DNA of 62,091 nt from Proteobacteria bacterium SG_bin9 (GTDB lineage: Bacteria > Pseudomonadota > Alphaproteobacteria > Rhizobiales > Xanthobacteraceae), in assembly GCA_002083525.1 (NCBI GenBank), contig LWDM01000032.1, positions 407-62,497 on the forward strand. Direction: 5' to 3'. Positions within the stretch are counted from its first letter, which is position 1; every line of letters starts with the position of its first letter. The notes under the pieces are model-generated. The model was not told the DNA's origin. It did not search any database and worked only from the letters and a program-made list of their open reading frames with translations. This document shows positions 48,704-57,553 of the stretch, in pieces. The translations under genes were made by a program, and so were the position numbers.

Positions 48704-49633
48704 ATGGCACAAAGCGGCTTTTACGGTCAGACACTCAAAGAGTTTCTGCGGCTTCAGGACACGCCGTCGACGCTGATGACGCGCTCCTTGCGGGGCGTGA
48801 ACGTGGCCGTCACCGAAACGCGCGACGACAATCCCGTCCCTGGTCTGTGCGGTGAGGTCGTCCCTGAGGATGCTTATGCCGTCAGCCTGAAACTGCGCGA
48901 CTACTCCGACTGCGAATACTGGGAGCGGGGCAAGTGCGTGGCCAAGCCCAATATCGTGGCCGGCACGACGTATCTCTATGACATGAAATACGATCCGCGC
49001 TTCGTGATCGAGAAGCCCTTCCATTCCATGCACTTCTACATTCCGGCGGCGGCGTTCAACGTGATCGCCGAGCAGTCCGGCGTGCGCCGTATCGGTCAGC
49101 TCGACTGTCAATACGGCACCGGCTTCCGGGACGAGACGGTTCATCATATCGGTACGGCGATGTTGCAGGCATTGCGCCGGCCGTCGGAAGCGAACCAGCT
49201 TTTCGTCGATCACATGATGCTCGCGCTCACCGCCCACGTCGCTCATGCCTATGGCGGACTTGGCGTTGCGGATACGAAGCGCGGCGGTCTTGCGCCGTGG
49301 CAGGTCAAGCACGCCTGCGACAGGCTCGAGGCGGATCTCGGCGGAAATCTCTCGCTCCAGGACATTGCCGAAGAACTCGGCCTTTCGGTCAGTCATTTTT
49401 CTCGTGCATTCCGAATTTCAACCGGCCTGCCGCCGCACCAATGGCTGCTTCGCCGGCGCGTGGAGACCGCCAAGGAATTGATGGCCGTGCGCGATCTGCC
49501 GTTATCCCAGATCGCGATTGCGGCGGGGTTTGCCAATCAGAGCCACTTCACCCGCGTGTTTTCGGCGGCCGTTGGCGTGAGCCCCGGCGTTTGGCGCCGC
49601 GATGTGCCGGGCCTGACCGGTGGCGAGGCCTGA
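48704..49633 (+). CDS. AraC family transcriptional regulator
   Basis: A 309-residue regulator. The N-terminal 195 residues are an effector domain of unknown ligand with an AGTTYLYDMKYDP cupin-like stretch. The C-terminal AraC/XylS double helix-turn-helix includes LSLQDIAEELGLSVSHFSRAF, QWLLRRRVETAKELM, LSQIAIAAGFANQSHFTRVF and GVSPGVWRR. It is transcribed away from the two-component genes and may regulate the efflux/redox block, but no target is shown by the sequence. Confidence 0.92.
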   Translation: MAQSGFYGQTLKEFLRLQDTPSTLMTRSLRGVNVAVTETRDDNPVPGLCGEVVPEDAYAVSLKLRDYSDCEYWERGKCVAKPNIVAGTTYLYDMKYDPRFVIEKPFHSMHFYIPAAAFNVIAEQSGVRRIGQLDCQYGTGFRDETVHHIGTAMLQALRRPSEANQLFVDHMMLALTAHVAHAYGGLGVADTKRGGLAPWQVKHACDRLEADLGGNLSLQDIAEELGLSVSHFSRAFRISTGLPPHQWLLRRRVETAKELMAVRDLPLSQIAIAAGFANQSHFTRVFSAAVGVSPGVWRRDVPGLTGGEA

Positions 49634-49784
49634 TTGGCATAGCGCGGGCACGCGCTCTATCCTCCTCGGGGACAGTCCACCTAAACCAGAGGATTAGAAG
49701 GGCGCACTCGCGTAGAGTGGCGCGATCGGCCATGCGCGACGCATCTTTCCGCCATCTCAACGGATCAGGTGGAAAGACAAAGTC

Positions 49785-50543
49785 ATGCATTCTCTCGGCG
49801 AACAAAACGCGGCGCGGTTACCCGCCCAGTTGCCGTACCGGCTGTCTGTCCGGGCTGTCCCCCGCCATGAGATCAGAAAATCGGTATCCGCGCGGCGGGA
49901 TGGCCAGCTCGCCTATGCCGTCGTCCCGGCCGCGTCGGCGCCTCCGCGTGCATTGGCCTCCCGGCGCATCGTCAGAGAGGATGTGTCCGACGAGATGCTG
50001 CTGGAGCAGATCGGCAAGGGGGATAAGGCGGCAATGCACATCATGTTCGCGCGTTATCGCGCGACCGTTCTTGCGTTTGTCCGGCGGATCGTCCGCAATC
50101 CCGCGATCGAGGACGATCTCGTCAGCCAGGTCTTCCTCGATGTCTGGCGCTCCGCGCACCGGTTCGAGGGACGCGCCAAGGTCTCCACGTGGCTCTTGTC
50201 CATCGCCCGGTTCAAGGCGATCTCGTCGCTGCGGCAGCGTCAGTTCGAGACCATCGATCAGGATGAGGTGCGTGCAATCCCCGATGCCGGGGATACGCCT
50301 GAAGGTGCCATTGAGCGCAAGCAGATGAGCGGCATTCTGCAGCAATGCATCGACACCCTGTCGCCGGCGCACCGGCAGATCGTCGATCTCATCTATTTGC
50401 GGGAGAAGTCGGTCGCGGAAGTGAGCAAGATCCTTCGCATTTCCGAATCGACTGTGAAAACCCGGATGTTTTACGCTCGTAAGCGACTTGCGAAATTACT
50501 ATGTGGTGTCGAAATGCAAGGTACAGTTGAGTGTTCGGGATAA
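49785..50543 (+). CDS. ECF-type sigma factor with N-terminal extension
   Basis: A 252-residue sigma-70-family protein. Region 2 (about 80-145: MLLEQIGKGDKAAMHIMF, DDLVSQVFLDVWRSAHRFEG, STWLLSIARFKAIS) and region 4 (about 188-240: LSPAHRQIVDLIYLREKSV, EVSKILRISESTVKTRMFYARKRL) are complete; region 3 is absent as in ECF factors. An unusual 65-residue basic N-terminal extension precedes region 2. No anti-sigma gene is adjacent, so control may be through the extension or a distant partner. Confidence in the far N-terminal start is moderate. Confidence 0.88.
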   Translation: MHSLGEQNAARLPAQLPYRLSVRAVPRHEIRKSVSARRDGQLAYAVVPAASAPPRALASRRIVREDVSDEMLLEQIGKGDKAAMHIMFARYRATVLAFVRRIVRNPAIEDDLVSQVFLDVWRSAHRFEGRAKVSTWLLSIARFKAISSLRQRQFETIDQDEVRAIPDAGDTPEGAIERKQMSGILQQCIDTLSPAHRQIVDLIYLREKSVAEVSKILRISESTVKTRMFYARKRLAKLLCGVEMQGTVECSG

Positions 50544-50567
50544 GGAATGTCGGCCCGAGCTCACCCT

Positions 50568-51509
50568 TCACAGCAGCCAGACAACGACTGCCTTGAGGCG
50601 GGCGTTATCGATCACCGGGAAGGCGACGATTTGGGCCAGTCCGGCTTGCCGCGATGTCGTCGCATAGGCTGATTGATCGGCATTAAAGTTATCGAGCAGG
50701 GCGGGCATACCGGTCGCCCAGCTGCCGCCAATCGTCCCTTCGCCCTTTGCAATCCGGCTGCTGCCGTAGAGCGCTGTGAGGTCGGTACCGAGGCTGCAGT
50801 CGCCGGCCTCGAACACCAAAGCATCGCGCGCTTCGTTCGGCCGCCAGATCTCGAAACGTTTGGCGATCGGCGTTGCCTGCGCCGAGAGGAGCGACACCAC
50901 CCACGTGTTGCCGTCACCCATTGCATAGGGAATGCCGATGGCGCAGTTGATGCCGATTTCCGATGCTTCCTCCCAGCGCAGGAAGCCTTTCGAATTCGCG
51001 AAATCCTTGATGATCAATGGCCGGTCAGCCTTCCACACGCGGCCGGGCAGTCCGAATCCGCGGGGAAACTTGGTGTGCCGCGAATTGAACTCGAACATCT
51101 CGGCCGTGCCGTAATAGCCGTCGACCAGCGCCATCTCGTAAGAGAGGTTTTCATCATTGTGCCAAAGCTCGATGGCGCCGATGTGTTTCTCGTCGTCGCC
51201 GCAGAACAGGACCATCACTGCGGTCAGAAACTCGCCGGCGAACACCGGCAATGCAACGGCACAGGTCAGGCCAGCGGCTTTCGCGGCATCTGTCCGTTTG
51301 AAGTATGAATTCGAAAACTCGGTCAGGATCACCGGATGGCCCGACTGCCAGGCCTTGCCGGGCAGGCCTTCGCCGTAACCAAACCGGATCGATTCACTGA
51401 GCGTGCGAAATTCCTCGAGGTTTCCGGTTCCAAGACTGCCACCAAAGGCCAGGTGGCTTCGCGACGCATCGGGAACCCACAGCTCGACCATCCGCACAAA
51501 TGACTTCAT
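50568..51509 (-). CDS. Protein of three GAF-like repeats
   Basis: A 313-residue soluble protein. A motif of the form G-x-GLPG-x2-W-x5-P followed by a GI/L-x-CA-x2-P strand occurs three times: near 45-90 (GEGLPGKAWQSGHPVI), 150-195 (FGLPGRVWKADRPLII) and 255-300 (GEGTIGGSWATGMPAL, degenerate). This is the core of GAF sensory domains that bind small ligands or cyclic nucleotides. No output domain is attached. It converges with the ECF sigma gene; the next gene upstream on its strand encodes an ATP-grasp-like protein. Confidence 0.8.
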   Translation of the reverse strand: MKSFVRMVELWVPDASRSHLAFGGSLGTGNLEEFRTLSESIRFGYGEGLPGKAWQSGHPVILTEFSNSYFKRTDAAKAAGLTCAVALPVFAGEFLTAVMVLFCGDDEKHIGAIELWHNDENLSYEMALVDGYYGTAEMFEFNSRHTKFPRGFGLPGRVWKADRPLIIKDFANSKGFLRWEEASEIGINCAIGIPYAMGDGNTWVVSLLSAQATPIAKRFEIWRPNEARDALVFEAGDCSLGTDLTALYGSSRIAKGEGTIGGSWATGMPALLDNFNADQSAYATTSRQAGLAQIVAFPVIDNARLKAVVVWLL

Positions 51510-51637
51510 GACGCGCGCTCAATGATCCGGCTTGGCGATCATCGGGCATGCCTGCAGAAAAGGCGCGCCCAAATAGCGGTCGCGCCGCTCAAGATTTGGG
51601 CCGGGAGCGGCTGTTTGCGCGGATGCGCGCGTTCCCT

Positions 51638-52783
51638 CTAGGCAAGAGTTGCGTCAGCAGTCCGTTGCCGTGCCGTCAGCCGGTCCCTCGTATAGCGTGC
51701 GATGGCGGCAGGCGCTTGATCGGGGACTGCGAAGCAGGAGCTGGCGTTGATCTCACACAACACATAGGTGTCGGCGCCGTTCGCGTCTCGCGGCCCGTAG
51801 AGAAAATCAGCATCCCAGATCGCAGGAAGCTCACTCTCGTCGATCGCCACGGCCGCGATCAGAGCCGGCACCCATTCGTTCTCCATTCTCTCGCGCAACG
51901 TCTGGAAAGCGGGCGCATCGGGACTGTGCATGATGCGCGGGCCGGGCTGCGCTTCAGGAGAGTCGGGTCCGCTTGGAGGCGGGGGGACGAGCGCCTTGAT
52001 CAGCTGATGGCCAAACCCGCAGACCTTGCTGCCGCTCATGTAGCAGCGGATCATGCCTTCCGGCAGGCGAGGCTGAAATGCCTGATCGATAACGCAGCCT
52101 CCCCATCCGAAATAATCGTCGCACCGCGCCAGAAACGACTCGAGGGCCAACTCCTCCGGCTGGCTGCCGCGTAACGCATGCAGCACGCGAACCTGGCCGT
52201 TCGGCAAGGCTTCGACTTTCCAAACGCCTTGTCCGTCATTGCCGCGGTTCTGCTTCAGCACGCGCGGGCCGGTGCGCAGACGCGTCGGAAAACGCGCACG
52301 CAACTCTTGCGCAGATATGTAACGATCCGTGTCAGTTCCCCAGCCGAGATGGCGGGTTTGGTAGAGAACATCCTTGACGCCGATTTTGAGGATGACGTCC
52401 GGATGTGCGCTGACCCAAGGACTCTGCACAGCAATTTCGCGCAGCATTTGATCGAACTGCTCTCGGGTCTTGCCTTGCTGGAGCGGATTGACCCAGACCA
52501 GAACTCCATCGGCCGTCAAAAGCTGGTCTCTGACCGCATCGGCAAACGTCTCGTCGTAAACGGCCGGCGTGGCTTCGATGCCCTCAGCCGCGAGCGCTTC
52601 AAAAATGCGGACGAAACGGTTGTTATGAGGTGTCGCTTCCTGGCGCGCAGCGGCGTCGCCGCGCCAAACGATTGCAACCTTGTACTGAGTGCCGGGCTTG
52701 TCGATAGCGTCCACGCGCGTGCTCCACGAGTATCGTGTGTCGCGCAGATCTTGGACGTTCAACGTCTGATGGGGAGTCTGCAT
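51638..52783 (-). CDS. ATP-grasp-like protein (Cj0069 family)
   Basis: A 381-residue protein. I recall the Cj0069-family hallmarks NPLQQGKTREQFDQML, WVSAHPDVILKIGVKDVLYQTRHLGWGTD and RVLKQNRGNDGQGVWKVE; the last resembles the nucleotide-binding loop of ATP-grasp ligases, and an acidic C-terminal segment (IWDADFLYGPRD, YVLCEINASSC) fits the metal-binding end. The reaction is unknown; the fold implies ATP-dependent ligation of a carboxylate. It stands 130 bases upstream of the GAF-repeat gene and could be co-transcribed with it. Confidence 0.75.
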   Translation of the reverse strand: MQTPHQTLNVQDLRDTRYSWSTRVDAIDKPGTQYKVAIVWRGDAAARQEATPHNNRFVRIFEALAAEGIEATPAVYDETFADAVRDQLLTADGVLVWVNPLQQGKTREQFDQMLREIAVQSPWVSAHPDVILKIGVKDVLYQTRHLGWGTDTDRYISAQELRARFPTRLRTGPRVLKQNRGNDGQGVWKVEALPNGQVRVLHALRGSQPEELALESFLARCDDYFGWGGCVIDQAFQPRLPEGMIRCYMSGSKVCGFGHQLIKALVPPPPSGPDSPEAQPGPRIMHSPDAPAFQTLRERMENEWVPALIAAVAIDESELPAIWDADFLYGPRDANGADTYVLCEINASSCFAVPDQAPAAIARYTRDRLTARQRTADATLA

Positions 52784-52945
52784 TATCCCCAGTCAGAGCT
52801 TAGTCAGTTTTGTGACCGGGAGGAAGAGAAATCCCTTGCGGGGGCGTTCGCGTTTTGAGGATGATCCGACCAGCGACGCTGCTCCGGGCACGGAGCCTCG
52901 CGGATTAAAATTTTAGACGCTGCCGATTGAGCCAAGGAATTTTCA

Positions 52946-53362
52946 ATGCGCATCTTGTTTGCAGGATTGACGTTGCTCGCACTCGGATCGACTGCCCATG
53001 CCCAAGGTTTGGTCGGCAAGACGATCATTTCAAATCCGACGATGCAGGTTTGTAACACTGAGGGACGATGCTCGCCGATACCGGGCAGTATCAATATGTA
53101 CGTGAGCGAGAAGGGGCAGCTGTTCGACTACGGCAGTGGCAATCAGGGCACAGTGGTTGCGAACGGCGGCACCGTCAACGGCGTGCGCTACAGCGCGCGG
53201 GGCAACAGTCTCATCGTGGAGTCGGCTGGAATTGTTCGCATGACGATCACGGCACGCGGCTCGTCATGCACCGTGTCCGGCCAATCGCTGCGCGCGGGCG
53301 CGATCGTCCGTGTCGACAGCGGGTATTCCTGCTCGGTGGTGCAGGGGCGCAGGGATCGTTAG
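52946..53362 (+). CDS. Small exported protein of unknown function
   Basis: A 138-residue protein with signal peptide MRILFAGLTLLALGSTAHA and mature start QGLVGK. The rest is beta-rich with GTVVANGGTVNGVRYSARGN and two or three cysteines (VCNTEGRC, SSCTVSG, YSCSVV) that may form disulfides. I do not recognise the family. AAGGAATTTTCA is a modest ribosome site. It converges with the DUF3551 gene. Confidence 0.78.
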   Translation: MRILFAGLTLLALGSTAHAQGLVGKTIISNPTMQVCNTEGRCSPIPGSINMYVSEKGQLFDYGSGNQGTVVANGGTVNGVRYSARGNSLIVESAGIVRMTITARGSSCTVSGQSLRAGAIVRVDSGYSCSVVQGRRDR

Positions 53363-53380
53363 CCTCGCGATCGGCGCGCT

Positions 53381-53635
53381 TCAGCGCCGCGGTCCGCGAA
53401 TCTGCGCGTTGCTCGAGGACCGGTCGAAATATCCGAGAAATGGATTGGCGGAGCAGGTGCCCTGACGCCCCGATGCCGACGCCTGGCATTGGGCCAGCGT
53501 ATCGAACTGACAATCGCCAAAGCCCGCATAGTCGCGGCCAGTGAGACAGTATGGATAGTCGCGCGCCGCCGCGGGTCCGATATCGAGGGTGGCGCTTGCG
53601 GCAAGTGCCAAAACGGCGAGAAGAAATGGTTTCAT
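53381..53635 (-). CDS. DUF3551 exported protein
   Basis: An 84-residue secreted protein with AGGAGATCCAG ribosome site. The signal peptide is about residues 1-24 (ending AAARDYPY). The mature part has the DUF3551 pattern YPYCLTG...GDCQFDTLAQCQASASGRQGTCSANPF with four cysteines. The family is abundant in Bradyrhizobiaceae, often in several copies per genome, and has no known function. Confidence 0.88.
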   Translation of the reverse strand: MKPFLLAVLALAASATLDIGPAAARDYPYCLTGRDYAGFGDCQFDTLAQCQASASGRQGTCSANPFLGYFDRSSSNAQIRGPRR

Positions 53636-53867
53636 CTGGATCTCCTGATCGGTGACGACGGCGGTCGGTGTCATCGGAAACCTCTCAGAAGCCGGTTATG
53701 GGCACCAATGCCCGTTACCTATCGACAGGCAACGCATCCGGCATCGTGATAGAGCGGCGCTATCTTTATCGGTGCTCATCGATATTTCAGTTCAATCGCT
53801 GCGCTTCACATTCTCCGTCACAGGCAGCCGGCGTTCCGTTGGCTGCGGTCAAGATGAGGAGAACATT

Positions 53868-54083
53868 ATGTTTGCATTGAAAGCAGTGATTGCGACGGCG
53901 GTTGCCGTCGGGTTTGCGGCGGCCGCCGGCGCCGGCAATTCAACCTATGTCGGCGGACCGAAAGGCGCGCCTGCGATTTCGGCTGCGCGCGCGCCTGCTG
54001 TCACCGGCAGCTATGCGTCGATGAACAACGAGCCGGTGCGTTCGGTGACGCACTCGCCTTCGAAGAGCAGCGGCAACTTCTGA
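53868..54083 (+). CDS. Small exported Ala/Gly/Ser-rich protein
   Basis: A 71-residue protein with an AGGAG ribosome site seven bases before the ATG. The signal peptide is MFALKAVIATAVAVGFAAAA or similar; the mature peptide is about 45 residues of Gly, Ser, Ala, Asn and Pro with a basic SVTHSPSKSSGNF end. No family is recognised. A very strong terminator follows 18 bases after the stop. Confidence 0.72.
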   Translation: MFALKAVIATAVAVGFAAAAGAGNSTYVGGPKGAPAISAARAPAVTGSYASMNNEPVRSVTHSPSKSSGNF

Positions 54084-54101
54084 CCAACGATGCTCAATAG
54101 A

Positions 54102-54140
54102 AAATCCGGCCGCTGTGTCAGCGGCCGGATTTTGATTTTT
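54102..54140. terminator. Strong bidirectional intrinsic terminator
   Basis: A perfect 15-bp stem (AAAATCCGGCCGCTG at 54102 with CAGCGGCCGGATTTT at 54120) around a three-base loop, then GATTTTT. The A-run before the stem provides T-rich termination on the other strand as well, serving the convergent binding-protein gene. Confidence 0.92.
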
Positions 54141-54153
54141 ACGTTAGGGCGGC

Positions 54154-55125
54154 TCAGTTCTCGATCTTGATGTTCGCGTCGGTGATGACTTTCTTCCAAC
54201 GCGCGATCTCCTCGACGACAAATGCGCGATGTTCGTCGGGTGTGCTGCCGACCGCCACGATCCCCTGATCGACGAGCTTCTGCTTCAACTCTGGATCGGA
54301 GAGAGCCTTCTTCGCTTCAGCGGAGACGCGATCGACAATTTCCTTCGGCGTGCCTGCCGGCGCGATGATGCCGGCCCAGGTGCCGGAGATGAAATCCGGA
54401 ACGCCTTGCTCGGCCATGTTGGGAATGTCGTTCGCGATCGGAATGCGATCCTTCGCGGTGACGGCAATGGCCTTCACCGTGCCGGAGCGGACCTGCGGCA
54501 TCAGCGGGCCGGCGACATCGAACATGGCGTTGATGTTGCCGCCGATCGTGTCCTGCAACGCGCCTGCCGTTCCCTTGTAGGGAATGTGCTGGAGATCGAT
54601 GCCGGCGCGGCTCTTCAGCATTTCCATGGTCAGATGCGCCGCCGAGCCGATGCCGCTCGACGCGAAATTGAGCTGACCCGGTTTGGCTTTCGCCAGCGCG
54701 ATGAATTCCTTCATGTTGCTGGCCGGCAGCGAGGGGTGCGCGATCAGGATTAGCGGCGCCACGCTCATCAGCGACACATACGTGAAGTCCTTCATCGTGT
54801 CGTACGGCAGCCTCGGATTGAGCGAAGGATTGACCGAATGCGCCGCAATCACCGTTCCGAACGTGTAGCCGTCGGGGGGCGCCTTCGCGACTGTGTCAGT
54901 GCCGATGACGGCGTTGGCGCCGGGCTTGTTCTCGAAAACGAACGGCTGGCCGAGCGCTTCGGAAAGCTTCTGTCCGACCAGGCGGGCCATCAGATCCGTA
55001 TAGCCGCCCGGGGTATACGGCACGACCATGCGGATGGGCCGGTTCGGCCAGGCCTGTGCGTGAGCGTTTCCGGCGAAGGCAGCGGTGAGTACAAGCGCTG
55101 CAACGGCGCGAATGAAATGTTTCAT
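54154..55125 (-). CDS. Bug/TctC family substrate-binding protein
   Basis: A 323-residue periplasmic binding protein. Signal peptide to AHAQA, then RPIRMVVPYTPGGYTDLMARLVGQKL, NKPGANAVIGTDTVAKAPPDGYTF, HIPYKGTAGALQDTIGGNINAMFD and PAGTPKEIVDRVSAEAKKAL, the standard tripartite tricarboxylate transporter receptor pattern. Such proteins bind carboxylates or amides through backbone amides of the loops. No TctA/TctB membrane genes are next to it, an orphan state typical of the expanded Bug family. Start at 55125 is set by the signal peptide and a GGGGACC site. Confidence 0.93.
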   Translation of the reverse strand: MKHFIRAVAALVLTAAFAGNAHAQAWPNRPIRMVVPYTPGGYTDLMARLVGQKLSEALGQPFVFENKPGANAVIGTDTVAKAPPDGYTFGTVIAAHSVNPSLNPRLPYDTMKDFTYVSLMSVAPLILIAHPSLPASNMKEFIALAKAKPGQLNFASSGIGSAAHLTMEMLKSRAGIDLQHIPYKGTAGALQDTIGGNINAMFDVAGPLMPQVRSGTVKAIAVTAKDRIPIANDIPNMAEQGVPDFISGTWAGIIAPAGTPKEIVDRVSAEAKKALSDPELKQKLVDQGIVAVGSTPDEHRAFVVEEIARWKKVITDANIKIEN

Positions 55126-55258
55126 ATGTCGGTCCCCGGCATGAAGTTCAGCGCGCGCCAGTTTGCAGATCGATTGGACGATTGGAAGCCCCATCCGTGC
55201 AGTGCTGCGATGATGCCGGGCAACGCGATCGGCGGTGGCGGCGCTGGAGCAGGCCGCC

Positions 55259-56140
55259 TTAGTCGCGCGACTTGCCGCCTTCCGCGACATCGCGCAGATA
55301 TTCGCCGTAGCTGCTCTTAGCGAGTTCTCCGGCAAGGCTCAGCAACTGCTCTTTCGTGATCCAGCCGAGAGAGTAGGCGGCTTCCTCGGGGCTCGCGATG
55401 CGCAGGCCTTGGCGTTTTTCGAGCGCGCGTACATATTCGCTGGCTTCGATCAGCGTATCGGGTGTCCCCGTATCGAGCCAGGCGAAGCCGCGGCCGAGTT
55501 TTTCTACGCGCAGGTCGCCACGTGCGAGATAGGCGCGGTTGACGTCGGTGATCTCGAGCTCGCCGCGCGCCGACGGCTTCAGGCCGCGTGCGATGCCGAC
55601 GACATCCGCATCGTAAAAGTAAAGGCCGGTCACAGCCCAGCGCGACTTCGGCTTTGCCGGCTTCTCCTCGATGGAGGTCGCCTTGCCGTTGTCGTCGAAG
55701 GCGATGACGCCGTAACGCTCCGGGTCGGGGACGTGGTAGGCAAAAACAGTCGCGCCTGATGTGCGCCGCGCCGCTGATTGCAGCAGGTCGGGCAGGCCGG
55801 AGCCGTAATACAGGTTGTCGCCGAGGATCAGCGCCGACGGACTCTTGCCGACAAAGTCGGCGCCGATGACGTAAGCCTGCGCCAGACCTTCCGGCCTTGG
55901 CTGTTCCGCATAGCTGAGCGCGACTCCCCATTTCTTGCCGTCGCCAAGCAGCCTTTCGAAGTGCGGCAGATCGTGCGGCGTCGAGATGACGAGAATCTCG
56001 CGGATGCCGGCGAGCATCAGCGTCGTCAGCGGATAGTAGATCATCGGCTTGTCGTAGACGGGCAGAAGCTGCTTCGACATCGCCAGCGTCATGGGATGCA
56101 GGCGCGTTCCCGAGCCGCCCGCCAGAATGATCCCCTTCAT
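55259..56140 (-). CDS. rmlA: Glucose-1-phosphate thymidylyltransferase
   Basis: A 293-residue enzyme making dTDP-glucose from glucose-1-phosphate and dTTP. GIILAGGSGTRLHPMT with the nucleotide-binding loop, LLPVYDKPMIYYPLTTLMLAGI, LILGDNLYYG and FAWLDTGTPDTLIEAS are conserved. It supplies dTDP-rhamnose for lipopolysaccharide or exopolysaccharide. Its ATG overlaps the stop of rmlD by four bases. rmlB and rmlC are not in the window. Confidence 0.95.
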   Translation of the reverse strand: MKGIILAGGSGTRLHPMTLAMSKQLLPVYDKPMIYYPLTTLMLAGIREILVISTPHDLPHFERLLGDGKKWGVALSYAEQPRPEGLAQAYVIGADFVGKSPSALILGDNLYYGSGLPDLLQSAARRTSGATVFAYHVPDPERYGVIAFDDNGKATSIEEKPAKPKSRWAVTGLYFYDADVVGIARGLKPSARGELEITDVNRAYLARGDLRVEKLGRGFAWLDTGTPDTLIEASEYVRALEKRQGLRIASPEEAAYSLGWITKEQLLSLAGELAKSSYGEYLRDVAEGGKSRD

Positions 56141-57030
56141 TGCCCCGATGCTCCGTCCAGAAGTTGCGTCACGCAGGCGCGGGTCGATGCGCGCCAGTCC
56201 GGCAGCCGCAAGTCATAAGCCTGCGCGAGCTTATCGCAGTTGAGCCGCGAATTCTTCGGCCGCGGGGCTGCCGTGGGATATTCCGCAGCCGTTATCGGAA
56301 CAACGTTAACGCGGTTGCGGCCGTGCGCGGTGGCGTCATCGAAGATTGCCTGCGCGAACTGTGCCCAGCTGGCTTCGCCCGAGCCCGTGACGTGGAAGAT
56401 GCCGCGAAGCACCGTATCGTCGGGTGTTTCGCAAAGCCGTTTGGCGATGGCGACGATGACGCGCGCCAGATCCTGCGCCGATGTCGGTGCGCCGTGTTGA
56501 TCGGCGACGACGTTGATGGTGTTGCGGGTCTCGCCGAGCCGCAGCATCGTTTTCACGAAGTTCTGCCCGAACGGGCTGTAGACCCAGCTCGTGCGCAGGA
56601 TGACGTGATCCGCATGCGCGTTTGCGACGTTCGATTCGCCCGCGAGTTTCGAGCGGCCATAGGCATTGAGCGGCGAGGTCGCGTCGCTCTCGCGATAGGG
56701 TGCGGCAGCGTTGCCATCGAACACGTAATCGGTCGACAGATGGATCACCGGCACGCCGAGTTTCTTCGCCGCAGCCGCGACCGCACCGGCGGCGGTCGCA
56801 TTGATGCGAAAGGCGCGCTGCTCCTCCGCCTCCGCCTGATCGACGGCGGTGTAGGCGGCCGCGTTGACGATCACATCCGGATCAGCGGCGGCGAGAGCAG
56901 GGGCGATCGATTGCAGGCGTTCGAAGTCGAGGCTGAGACGGCCGACCGCGATCAGCGAGATATCCGCCGTCGCGCTGGCAAGGAGCGACTGCGCAAGCTG
57001 GCCTTTGGTCCCGGTCACGACGATCCGCAT
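56137..57030 (-). CDS. rmlD: dTDP-4-dehydrorhamnose reductase
   Basis: A 297-residue extended short-chain dehydrogenase. MRIVVTGTKGQLAQSL is the NAD(P)H motif; HLSTDYVFDG, YGRSKLAGE (catalytic Tyr/Lys) and VLRTSWVYSPFGQNFVKTM follow the family. It catalyses the last step to dTDP-L-rhamnose. It is first of a two-gene coupled unit with rmlA. Confidence 0.95.
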   Translation of the reverse strand: MRIVVTGTKGQLAQSLLASATADISLIAVGRLSLDFERLQSIAPALAAADPDVIVNAAAYTAVDQAEAEEQRAFRINATAAGAVAAAAKKLGVPVIHLSTDYVFDGNAAAPYRESDATSPLNAYGRSKLAGESNVANAHADHVILRTSWVYSPFGQNFVKTMLRLGETRNTINVVADQHGAPTSAQDLARVIVAIAKRLCETPDDTVLRGIFHVTGSGEASWAQFAQAIFDDATAHGRNRVNVVPITAAEYPTAAPRPKNSRLNCDKLAQAYDLRLPDWRASTRACVTQLLDGASGQ

Positions 57031-57136
57031 GGGTCCGTGTTAGCGAATGCGGCCCGGAGTGTGAAGCCGGGCAGGCGAGGCTGGAAAGAACACGCGAAAA
57101 TCGGCGTGCGCGGTTGCATCGGCGGTATTTGGCTTT

Positions 57137-57277
57137 ATGGTCGCGCCGATGTTGGGACGGAAGCTGCAGAACTGGCTCGATTCGCACGGACTGGGCGCCA
57201 TAGCGCTCGCAGTCCTCGTCATTGCGTTCGCGCTGTCGGCGCTGATCTTCGGGATCGGCTATTTGGTCACACGGTAA
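57137..57277 (+). CDS. Small single-span membrane protein (46 residues)
   Basis: The frame reads MVAPMLGRKLQNWLDSHGLG, then a strongly hydrophobic helix (IALAVLVIAFALSALIFGIG) and YLVTR. It sits between rmlD (minus) and tRNA-Gly (plus), too short for routine gene calling. No clear ribosome site is seen, but codon choice and the clean amphipathic-to-hydrophobic layout favour a real gene. Confidence 0.5.
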   Translation: MVAPMLGRKLQNWLDSHGLGAIALAVLVIAFALSALIFGIGYLVTR

Positions 57278-57358
57278 CTGGCCTCGCCTCATTTCAGCCC
57301 GTTAACGCTGTTGCGGTGCATTGCAAATCGGCCCGGAGCGTTGCATATCAGAAGCCGC

Positions 57359-57432
57359 GCGGGTGTAGCTCAATGGTAGAGCAGCAGCCTTCCAAGCTGA
57401 ATACGAGGGTTCGATTCCCTTCACCCGCTCCA
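57359..57432 (+). tRNA. tRNA-Gly (anticodon UCC)
   Basis: Acceptor GCGGGTG/CACCCGC, D-arm GCTC/GAGC, anticodon loop CTTCCAA with UCC, T-arm GAGGG/CCCTT with TTCGATT, discriminator T and an encoded CCA. Confidence 0.95.
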
Positions 57433-57537
57433 TCGTTTTCCTTGCGCTTTTGCTTGAAGTTCCCCGTTTAGCCACCTGAAATGGTCCGGCTCCGTGCCGA
57501 GGCTGGATTTGTTGCCATCGGCGGTTTGCAGGATGAA

Positions 57538-57553
57538 ATTTAACGTGTTAAAT
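57538..57553. promoter_or_regulatory. Perfect operator-like palindrome upstream of aldehyde dehydrogenase
   Basis: ATTTAAC-GT-GTTAAAT is a perfect 7-bp inverted repeat with a two-base spacer, 28 bases before the ALDH start codon and near the expected -10/+1 region. The size and symmetry fit a MarR-type dimer; several aromatic-catabolism MarR repressors use TTAAC-like half-sites. No marR gene lies in the window. Confidence 0.6.

Noticed and set aside
38677..57432. Possible genomic island between tRNA-Tyr and tRNA-Gly
   Set aside because: The interval is rich in accessory genes, but I see no integrase, no repeat of either tRNA 3' end and no shift in base composition.
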